A DNA stretch of 15,029 nucleotides, taken from the NCBI GenBank assembly GCA_964433635.1, contig CAYSSG010000042.1, positions 1 through 15,029 of the forward strand, in the 5' to 3' direction. Positions 6,321 through 12,670 of this stretch are shown here, piece after piece (positions within the stretch are counted from its first letter, which is position 1; every line of letters begins with the position of its first letter). The DNA comes from CAYSSG01 sp964433635 (lineage in GTDB: Bacteria > Atribacterota > Phoenicimicrobiia > Phoenicimicrobiales > Stramentimicrobiaceae). The translations under genes and the position numbers were made by a program. The notes under the pieces are model-generated. The model was not told the DNA's origin. It was given only the letters and a program-made list of their open reading frames with translations, and searched no databases.

Positions 6321-7139
6321 TCAATCAATATCTTTCTGTAAGTTGCTTAAATAACTACAAATGGCTTCTAGGGCTCCTCCTCCCACAGAAAGAGCTTTAT
6401 CAGAGACTGTAAAACAGTAATCTTTTATCCCTCTGGGATCAATATCTCCTACTTTCATTCCCTTGTTTACCTGTGTATTAGGATAAATTAAACCCCGTAA
6501 TACACCGGACAATTCTGCCCTTACTGGAATGTCATTAATCCTGGCAATGATATCGCCAGTTTGCACCAAGTCTCCAATCTTGTGCGCTTGGATAATCTGC
6601 CCATCTACAGGTGCTCTTAACAAGCGCTTCTCGGATTCTCCTTTTATTTCACCAGGAATTCCTGTATCTGCCAATGCGCTTCCCTGGTAAATTACCTTTC
6701 CTAAATAATGACCTCGCTTTGTTTCAATGACTGCATCCACATCAACTCCTGCCTGAAATCCAGGTCCTAATCCTATAACAAAAGGTGCCTGGTCTTTTCG
6801 GGTTCCTAAATTGCGTTTAGCCATGATAGCATCTATTAATACGAGTGGTTTATACTGTTCAATAGCTATTCCAAATGGATCAATTAAAACGGCTATTCTC
6901 CTACTATCTATGACTTCTTTAGCATGTTCATTTGTCTGGGCTAACACACCTTCAATATTTTCAATGCTACAGAAACCATGATAAACCGCATTAGCAAAAG
7001 AAACCGGTAATCGAATAGCTTGAGGATGCTTTGTTTCCAGGATAATAATTTTAAAACCAGAGTGAAATAACCGAACAGCAACTCCGGAAGCTAAATCCCC
7101 ACCACCTCTAATGATGACTAATTCATTCTTAAAATTCAT
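6321..7139 (-). CDS. yqeB: YqeB (EF2563)-family selenium-dependent molybdenum hydroxylase system protein
   Basis: Protein of 272 residues of the YqeB/EF2563 family, which is found with selenium-dependent molybdenum hydroxylases and is thought to act in cofactor maturation; the exact reaction is unknown. The N-terminus has a Rossmann-like glycine-rich motif, VIIRGGGDLASGVAVRLF at about 8-25, followed by ILETKHPQAIRLPVSFA. The middle contains GLGPGFQAGVDVDAVIETKRGH near 124-145. The region from about 174 (RAPVDGQIIQAHKIGDLVQTGD) reads like a biotinyl/lipoyl-type beta barrel, and the C-terminus has DPRG and SVGGGALEAI. The ATG at 7139 has no strong ribosome binding site. It is preceded by a 206-bp gap after the hydroxylase B genes and followed by xdhC with overlapping ends. 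The usual companions YqeC, MocA/YgfJ and SelD are not in this window, so selenium dependence remains an inference from this one marker. Confidence 0.9.
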   Translation of the reverse strand: MNFKNELVIIRGGGDLASGVAVRLFHSGFKIIILETKHPQAIRLPVSFANAVYHGFCSIENIEGVLAQTNEHAKEVIDSRRIAVLIDPFGIAIEQYKPLVLIDAIMAKRNLGTRKDQAPFVIGLGPGFQAGVDVDAVIETKRGHYLGKVIYQGSALADTGIPGEIKGESEKRLLRAPVDGQIIQAHKIGDLVQTGDIIARINDIPVRAELSGVLRGLIYPNTQVNKGMKVGDIDPRGIKDYCFTVSDKALSVGGGALEAICSYLSNLQKDID

Positions 7140-7345
7140 CTTTATTAGACCATTTTCCTCATGTTGTGAAATAATTTAGATCTTAACATTCTTCATTAAA
7201 ATCTCTTTCCGATAAATATCTAAAGGTTCTGGTTTTTCACATCTTTACCAGTCTCCTCTTTGTTCAAATAGCGATTAGCGATTGTGATACATTTTCCTTC
7301 ATAATCTGATAGGTTCTGATTTCCTTTCTATATTCTTTAATAATA
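7140..7345 (-). other. 206-bp gap between hydroxylase B and yqeB, possible relic
   Basis: No gene with a usable start is visible. On the minus strand two short protein-like open stretches lie in different frames: one open from a TAG near 7331 to a TAG near 7220 (contains YEGKCITIANRYLNKEE), and one ending near 7182 (contains KPEPLDIYRKEIL). A frame change between them would join them, which could mean a decayed small gene, but neither is recognised. Two similar short segments with the core CAGAACCT, about 80 bp apart, are also present. There is no clear terminator hairpin and no convincing promoter. Confidence 0.25.
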
Positions 7346-7825
7346 CTACTGACAGTACATTTTTTTTGCAGCTGAATTAATCGCTTTTATTATTTTTTTA
7401 TAACCGGTACATCGGCATAAATTGCCCGATATAGCTATTTTGATCTCCTCTTCTGTGGGATTAGGATTTTTATCTAATAACGCTTTGGCAGAGAGAATCA
7501 TCCCAGGAGTACAAAAGCCACATTGTGAGGCGCCTTCCTCCATAAAGCTTTCTTGGAGAGGATGAAGTTTCCCATTCTTAGCCAATCCTTCAATCGTAGT
7601 TATATTTTTACCGTTAACCTCTGCTGCCAGTACTAAGCAGGAATTAACAGCTAACCCATCAATAAGCACCGTACATGCTCCACACTCTCCAGTATCACAT
7701 CCCCTTTTGGTACCGGTAAGACCTAATTCATTTCTAAGTAAATCTAATAATAAGGTATTTGGTTTCACCTTAAGTTCATAATGGTCACCATTTATGTTTA
7801 CTTTTACATTTACCACATGAGCCAT
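7346..7825 (-). CDS. hydroxylase B [2Fe-2S] iron-sulfur subunit
   Basis: Small subunit of a xanthine dehydrogenase-family molybdenum hydroxylase; it passes electrons from the molybdenum centre to FAD through two [2Fe-2S] clusters. At 159 residues it has the family's usual length. The plant-ferredoxin-type N-terminal domain has cysteines at 43, 48, 51 and 63 (GCDTGECGACTV). The C-terminal helical domain has cysteines at 102 and 105 (QCGFCTPGM) and at 137 and 139 (LCRCTGY). All eight ligands are present. The ATG follows AAAGGAGA at good spacing, 14 bp after the FAD subunit gene, and it is the last gene of the hydroxylase B set. It closely resembles its counterpart at 11274-11747, including ECGACTV, QCGFCTPGMIL and NPxPTEEEI, which suggests an old duplication or repeated recruitment. 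Substrate is not determined by this subunit. Confidence 0.97.
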   Translation of the reverse strand: MAHVVNVKVNINGDHYELKVKPNTLLLDLLRNELGLTGTKRGCDTGECGACTVLIDGLAVNSCLVLAAEVNGKNITTIEGLAKNGKLHPLQESFMEEGASQCGFCTPGMILSAKALLDKNPNPTEEEIKIAISGNLCRCTGYKKIIKAINSAAKKMYCQ

Positions 7826-7839
7826 AATCTTCTCCTTTG

Positions 7840-8721
7840 CTACTTTTCTATTCTCTTTAGAGCTTGGGTCAGGGCACGTCTTACATGAACCTTAACCATC
7901 TCTTTGCGGTACTCTGCCCGAGAACGAGGCAAGCTTTCATTTGAAGCGATCTCAGCTGCTTGTTTAATAGTACCGGCATCTACTCTTTTTCCTTTTAGAA
8001 AATCTTCTGCTTTTTCTGCTCTCATTGGGGTAGGAGCCACTGAGCCTAATCCAATTCTTATATGGGTACATACTTTGTCTTCCGTGTTATCAACAGTAAG
8101 CACTACACCTACTCCAACTAAAGTTTCATCCTCTGCAGTTATTTTAGAATGCCATAGATATACTCCTCCACTCTTTGGAGGTAAATCTGGTATTTGAATT
8201 TCAGTAATGAATTCTGCTCCCTGAAGAATATTATTAAAGGGGGCAGTAAAAAAGTCTTGAATCAGAACCAATCTTTCCCCTGAAACACTTACTAATTTCA
8301 ATCTGGCCTCTAAAGCAAGCAAGGCAGGGGGCGTGTCTGCAGAGGGGGAAGAGGTAGCAATATTACCAATGATAGTACCCCTGTTACGCGTCTGCACAGA
8401 TCCTACTGCCAGAGAGGCCTCTTTCAGCAAACTAAACTTTTCTGGTAATAGCCGAGAACTGGCTAAAACACCATGGGTTATTGTAGCGCCAATCCTTAAG
8501 CCCTCTCCTTCCTTATATTCAATTTTGTTCAACTCCGAAATATTCTTTAAATCTATCACATATTCTGGAGTTATCTTTCTTTGTTTCATTTGAACTAAAA
8601 GATCAGTCCCTCCTGAAAATACTTTGGCCCTCTCTTTATATTGTGCTAAAAGAGAGACTGCTTCAGATAAAGTAGAAGGTGCGAAATACTCAAAATGATT
8701 AATCTTTTTTAACCTTATCAT
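7840..8721 (-). CDS. hydroxylase B FAD-binding subunit
   Basis: Medium subunit that binds FAD and passes electrons to the final acceptor. With the start at 8721 it has 293 residues, normal for CoxM/XdhB-type subunits, and opens MIRLKKINHFEYFAPSTLSE, which lines up with the paralogue's FEYLAPKTLPEA. FAD contacts: KVFSGGTDLLVQMKQ near 31-46 and the pyrophosphate loop GTIIGNIATSSPSADTPPAL near 108-127. C-terminal CO-dehydrogenase-flavoprotein domain features include GLGSVAPTPMRA and YRKEMV. There is no insertion for an extra 4Fe-4S cluster. The open frame continues upstream to an ATG at 8862 (47 more codons), but that start lacks a ribosome binding site, while the ATG at 8721 follows a strong GGGAGG/GGAAGGG tract. 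A 176-bp gap separates it from the large subunit gene, and the iron-sulfur gene follows after 14 bp. Confidence 0.94.
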   Translation of the reverse strand: MIRLKKINHFEYFAPSTLSEAVSLLAQYKERAKVFSGGTDLLVQMKQRKITPEYVIDLKNISELNKIEYKEGEGLRIGATITHGVLASSRLLPEKFSLLKEASLAVGSVQTRNRGTIIGNIATSSPSADTPPALLALEARLKLVSVSGERLVLIQDFFTAPFNNILQGAEFITEIQIPDLPPKSGGVYLWHSKITAEDETLVGVGVVLTVDNTEDKVCTHIRIGLGSVAPTPMRAEKAEDFLKGKRVDAGTIKQAAEIASNESLPRSRAEYRKEMVKVHVRRALTQALKRIEK

Positions 8722-8730
8722 ATTATTTTT

Positions 8731-8745
8731 CCCTTCCTCCCTTTC
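8731..8745 (-). promoter_or_regulatory. purine-rich ribosome binding site deciding the FAD subunit start
   Basis: Minus-strand GAAAGGGAGGAAGGG, 9 nt before the ATG at 8721-8719. This strong site supports the 293-residue form over the 340-residue in-frame alternative. Confidence 0.7.
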
Positions 8746-8897
8746 ATATTGTGTGTTACTCTCCTGAAATTTAAAACCATTTATCTCTTCACAATACCAA
8801 ACTCTGTTTCCCCTTTCCCTTTTCATGGGACAGGCTATGGTATGAATAAAACCTGCTATCATATCTGGTATGTTTTAGAAAAATTCAAATTCTTTTT

Positions 8898-11192
8898 TTA
8901 TAGTTTTTTTTCCTTTAAACCTTTTAATATTTTTTCTGGTGTGATAGGCAGACTTTTAATTCTTACGCCCACCGCATTATAAATAGCATTTAAAATAGCG
9001 GGGGTAATGATGCTGCAAGCCGGCTCACCAATTCCTTTAGCTCCATAAGGACCTAATCCTCCACCTGATTCCAGAACAATGGTTTTCACTTCAGGGGCAT
9101 CAAGAGATGAGGGAATACGATATTCGGCAAAAGAGAGAGTCCTGGGGAATCCTTTTTCTAATTCATAATTTTCGAATAGTGCATACCCCATTCCATAGAT
9201 GGAGCCACCTTCCATCTGTCCTTCCACAGCCGCCAGATTTAGCGCCTTACCGATATCATAACAGGTAACAATTTTGGTAACCTTGACCTGTCCGGTCTCT
9301 ATGTCCACTGCTACCTCTGCCGCTTGGGAACCAAAAGTAAAATCGGGAAAGGTAGTACCTCTCATGTTGGATAAATCAGGAACAGAGGTGAAGGGGGCAT
9401 TAAATTGGGCCTCACAAAATAGTTCAATCCCTGCTCCATCGCAAGCTTTTATCACTTTGCCTAAAGGTATATATTGGGAAGGATCATAAATAACAACCAC
9501 ATTTTCATCGATAATATCTAAATTATCCTGATTAACATTTAAAATCTCTGCTGCTTTTTTCAAAATTTTATTTCTAACTTCGCGGGCTGCCTTCAGGGTA
9601 GCATTTCCAGACATATAACACTGCCTGGTAGCAGTAGTGGTCCCCGCCAGAGGGGTTAAAGCGGTATCACTATGATAAATTCTTATCTTAGACATGGGCA
9701 CACCCAGTTCTTCAGCCACAATCTGACAGAGCAAAGAAATCTGGCCACCACCCAGATCAGGAATACCTGACCTTACTAAGGCACTGCCATCAGATTCCAG
9801 TTTTACATAGCTTCGGGAGGTATCATGCAGGAAGGTCATCCGGCCATAGCTCATCAATCCGATAGCTAACCCTTGACCAATTTTAATATGTTCATCTTTA
9901 CTTATTACAGGTTCTCCCAGTGCCTTCCATGCTTTTTCCGCCGCTTCAGGAAGAGCAACATGGGTGTTGAAAACCTGGCCGGTGGTAGAAAGAGCCTTTC
10001 CGGTAGTAAGACAATTTTTACGTCTGATTTCTAAAGGATCAATATTTAATTTATGAGCTAATTCATCCATGATACTTTCATAAGCAACATTAGGTTGTGG
10101 AGATCCAAATCCTCTATTGGCACTGGTAAAAGTATTATTGGTTAAGACACAATTCGCTTTTACTTTAACATTGGGAATAACATAGGGACCAGCAGCATTA
10201 ACTGTAGCATAGAGAGTAACCCAGGGACTTAAATAAGGATAGCCTCCTGAATCGGAGATTAAATGCGCGTCTAAAGCAACTAATTTGCCGTCTTTTTTTG
10301 CTCCAACTTTATATTTCATAACAAATGGGTGTCTTTTACTGTGACACATAAAAGTCTCATCGCGGTTATAAACCAGCCTCACTGGTTTTTTAGTATTCCA
10401 GGTAAGCAGGGCTAAATAAGTCTCCACGGTTATATCCTCTTTACCACCAAATCCCCCTCCCATCAGGGTACCTATATAACGGACTTTATTATGAGGTACA
10501 CCTAGAACATCAGCAACATCTCTGAAGTGCTCTATGACCTGAGAACTTACCCGAAGACATAATACCCCATAATCATCTATCCAGCCAATACCGGATTCTG
10601 GTTCCATAAAAGCATGGTCTTGAAAAGTAACCTTGTAGGTATCTTCAATGATTATATCTGCCTCAGTAAAGCCTTTTTCAATATCTCCCTGAGCACAACC
10701 AAAATCTCCAAATATATTGCTATTATTCTCTCCCACCAGATAAGCATCTGGTTTCATAGCCTCTATAGGATCAAAAACCCCGGGTAATGGTTTATAATCT
10801 ACCTTGATTAAATCTAAGGCCTGCTCTGCAATTTCCTCTGTTTCGGCAGCAACCAGCGCTACTGCCTCTCCCATAAATCTAACCTTTTTGTCTGCCAGCA
10901 CACGGTATAATCCTTCAAATCCTTTACCTACTTCAGTACTCTGACCAAATCTGGTAACAGTCTCATTATGAGGAACATCTTTAGCAGTTAAAACAGCGTG
11001 TACACCTTCTAATTGTTTTGCTGCAGTAGTATCAATTGAGATGATTTCTGCTGCCGGATATATGCTTCTCAGGACTTTACCATATAACATACCCGGTAAA
11101 GAAAAATCATCGGCATATTTAAGACTGCCAGTCACTTTTGATCTGGCATCATAACGTGGAATCGGCTTGCCAATTATCTTAAATTTAGACAT
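8898..11192 (-). CDS. hydroxylase B molybdopterin-binding (catalytic) subunit
   Basis: Large subunit carrying the molybdenum cofactor; it hydroxylates an aromatic heterocycle or aldehyde at a carbon using water as oxygen source. At 764 residues it has the usual length. Order of motifs: N-terminal domain with GKPIPRYDARSKVTGSLKYA and LPGMLYGKVLRS; a segment FMEPESGIGW near 195-204; the cofactor loop GGGFGGKED at about 245-253; NRGFGSPQPN near 359-368 with the arginine that contacts substrate in xanthine dehydrogenases; and GPYGAKGIGEPACS near 714-727 with the catalytic glutamate at about 723. I chose ATG 11192 because AAGGTGA precedes it by 5 nt; a GTG three codons upstream (11201) is the alternative. 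The gene follows the iron-sulfur gene of hydroxylase A after about 81 bp. The substrate is unknown; purines or other N-heterocycles are plausible from the family and the yqeB/xdhC context. Confidence 0.96.
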   Translation of the reverse strand: MSKFKIIGKPIPRYDARSKVTGSLKYADDFSLPGMLYGKVLRSIYPAAEIISIDTTAAKQLEGVHAVLTAKDVPHNETVTRFGQSTEVGKGFEGLYRVLADKKVRFMGEAVALVAAETEEIAEQALDLIKVDYKPLPGVFDPIEAMKPDAYLVGENNSNIFGDFGCAQGDIEKGFTEADIIIEDTYKVTFQDHAFMEPESGIGWIDDYGVLCLRVSSQVIEHFRDVADVLGVPHNKVRYIGTLMGGGFGGKEDITVETYLALLTWNTKKPVRLVYNRDETFMCHSKRHPFVMKYKVGAKKDGKLVALDAHLISDSGGYPYLSPWVTLYATVNAAGPYVIPNVKVKANCVLTNNTFTSANRGFGSPQPNVAYESIMDELAHKLNIDPLEIRRKNCLTTGKALSTTGQVFNTHVALPEAAEKAWKALGEPVISKDEHIKIGQGLAIGLMSYGRMTFLHDTSRSYVKLESDGSALVRSGIPDLGGGQISLLCQIVAEELGVPMSKIRIYHSDTALTPLAGTTTATRQCYMSGNATLKAAREVRNKILKKAAEILNVNQDNLDIIDENVVVIYDPSQYIPLGKVIKACDGAGIELFCEAQFNAPFTSVPDLSNMRGTTFPDFTFGSQAAEVAVDIETGQVKVTKIVTCYDIGKALNLAAVEGQMEGGSIYGMGYALFENYELEKGFPRTLSFAEYRIPSSLDAPEVKTIVLESGGGLGPYGAKGIGEPACSIITPAILNAIYNAVGVRIKSLPITPEKILKGLKEKKL

Positions 11193-11230
11193 AACTTTCA
11201 CCTTCTTCTTTTTCTTATTTTACCTCTTTC

Positions 11231-11244
11231 CCTTACTGGTAAGG
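11231..11244. promoter_or_regulatory. short inverted repeat overlapping a weak promoter-like pair
   Basis: CCTTAC and GTAAGG are exact reverse complements around a 2-base centre, in the 81-bp gap before the hydroxylase B large subunit gene. On the minus strand TTGATT (11269-11264) and TATCCT (11247-11242) are spaced by 16 bp, a weak -35/-10 match, and the repeat overlaps the end of the -10 element. This could be an operator-promoter that gives hydroxylase B separate control from hydroxylase A. It could also be chance. No U tract follows, so a terminator is unlikely. Confidence 0.22.
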
Positions 11245-11273
11245 ATAGTGTAATGAATCAGTTAATCAATCTG

Positions 11274-11747
11274 TTAACTTCTCTGGTTAGAAGCACATTC
11301 TTTAATGGCCTTGATGATCTGAGTATAACCGGTACACCGACAGATATTCCCTCTCATGTAATCCCGGATTTCCTCTTCTGTAGGATCAGGGTTTTCTTTC
11401 AAGAGGGCAATGGCTGTCAGGATCATGCCCGGTGTACAAAAACCACATTGTACTGCTGCATTTTTAAGAAAAGCTATCTGCATGGGGTGAAGTTCATTAC
11501 CCTTAGCCAATCCTTCAATAGTAGTAATTTCTTTGCCATTAACTGTAGCGGCTAGAGTTAAACAGGCTAACACCGGCTCATTGTTCAAAAAAACTGTACA
11601 AGCACCACATTCTCCGATACCACAACCATACTTCGTTCCGGTGAGGTATAAATCATCTTTTAAAAGATTAATCAATAGATCATTGGATTGAACGTGTGCT
11701 TCTCTTTCTTGACCATTAATGGTGAATTGGATAGGAATCTTTTTCAA
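11274..11747 (-). CDS. hydroxylase A [2Fe-2S] iron-sulfur subunit
   Basis: Electron-transfer subunit with two [2Fe-2S] clusters, 157 residues. Cysteines at 42, 47, 50 and 62 form the plant-type cluster (YGCGIGECGACTV), and those at 101, 104, 136 and 138 form the second (QCGFCTPGM, ICRCTGY). All ligands are intact. The start is a TTG at 11747-11745: GGAGGTGA lies 7 nt before it, inside the end of the FAD subunit gene, and the N-terminus MKKIPIQFTINGQ then fits the family. There is no in-frame ATG near that would keep the first beta strand. The gene begins 3 bp after the FAD subunit stop. It completes the large-FAD-iron-sulfur order of hydroxylase A, and about 81 bp separate it from the next large subunit gene. 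Confidence 0.96.
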   Translation of the reverse strand: MKKIPIQFTINGQEREAHVQSNDLLINLLKDDLYLTGTKYGCGIGECGACTVFLNNEPVLACLTLAATVNGKEITTIEGLAKGNELHPMQIAFLKNAAVQCGFCTPGMILTAIALLKENPDPTEEEIRDYMRGNICRCTGYTQIIKAIKECASNQRS

Positions 11748-11750
11748 GGT

Positions 11751-12668
11751 TCATTCACCTCCATCTTTAAGATTGAACTTAATTTCTGAATCTGTTCTTG
11801 CCCAGGCTAAGTCCAGGGCATCTTGAAGCATCTTCCGAGACATAACAATACGGTACTCAGCCGTGGAACGAATATCATCAATGGGTTTAATTTCATCAGC
11901 TACTGCCTGAGCGGTTTGAGCGATTAACTTCTCAGTTATGATCTTTCCCTCTAACAGCTTTTCAGTCTTTTCTGCTCTGACTGCTGTGGCTGCCACAGAA
12001 CCAAATACAATTTTACAATTCTGGCAATTTTGGCCATTTCTATGAATGGAGACAGCAATATTAATCTTCGCCAGATCTGCTTTTACCCGGCTATTCTTAA
12101 GAAAGGCACTGCCTGTATTGGGTTTTACTTCCGGTACTTCGATTCGGGTAATTAATTCATCTGGTTTCAGAATCGTCCTTCCTGGTCCTGTAAACAGATC
12201 TTCCAATAATGCAGTCCGCTTAGATTGCTTGCTCTCAATAATAACCTTAGCACCAAAGGCTATCAGTGGCGGGACAGTATCAGCTGCCGGAGAGGCATTC
12301 CCGATATTGCCTGCTACAGTACCCATATTTCTAACTGCAGGAGCAGCTATGGACTGAATTCCTTCAGAAAGGGCAGTGTATTTTGTTCTTACCTTACCTT
12401 CCTTGATAATGTAGGAAAGAGGAATGGTTGCTCCTATGGTCAGTCCCACTGTAGTATCTATAAAATTGAGCTCTGGTATATCCTTAATATTCATGAGATA
12501 ATCAACATTCATTTCTATAGTCTTCATCTTAACTAACAGGTCAGTCCCTCCGGCTAAGATCTTAATATTCTTGTCCTGGTACATCTCAAGTAAACCTAAA
12601 GCCTCAGGTAAAGTTTTAGGGGCTAAATATTCGAATTGATGGGCTAATATTCTGGTGTTGAGCTGCAT
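11751..12668 (-). CDS. hydroxylase A FAD-binding subunit
   Basis: FAD-carrying medium subunit, about 305 residues, the usual size. Visible motifs: FEYLAPKTLPEALGLL near 12-27, KILAGGTDLLVKMKT near 34-48 (FAD-binding), the pyrophosphate loop GTVAGNIGNASPAADTVPPL near 114-133, and the C-terminal KIVFGSVAATAVRAEKTEK and AEYRIVMSRKML. A pair of CQNC cysteines near 214-217 (QNCQNCKIVF) is not a family hallmark. The start may be the ATG at 12668 (11 nt after AGGAGG) or the TTG at 12674 (5 nt after it), which would overlap the large subunit stop as TTGA. I list the ATG and cannot separate the two. The gene is directly coupled to the large subunit upstream and the iron-sulfur subunit downstream. Confidence 0.95.
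   Translation of the reverse strand: MQLNTRILAHQFEYLAPKTLPEALGLLEMYQDKNIKILAGGTDLLVKMKTIEMNVDYLMNIKDIPELNFIDTTVGLTIGATIPLSYIIKEGKVRTKYTALSEGIQSIAAPAVRNMGTVAGNIGNASPAADTVPPLIAFGAKVIIESKQSKRTALLEDLFTGPGRTILKPDELITRIEVPEVKPNTGSAFLKNSRVKADLAKINIAVSIHRNGQNCQNCKIVFGSVAATAVRAEKTEKLLEGKIITEKLIAQTAQAVADEIKPIDDIRSTAEYRIVMSRKMLQDALDLAWARTDSEIKFNLKDGGE
11755..11762 (-). promoter_or_regulatory. ribosome binding site for the TTG start of hydroxylase A iron-sulfur subunit
   Basis: Minus-strand GGAGGTGA embedded in the last codons of the FAD subunit gene, 7 nt before the TTG at 11747. It decides this uncommon start and shows translational coupling of the two subunits. Confidence 0.65.
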
Positions 12669-12670
12669 AT

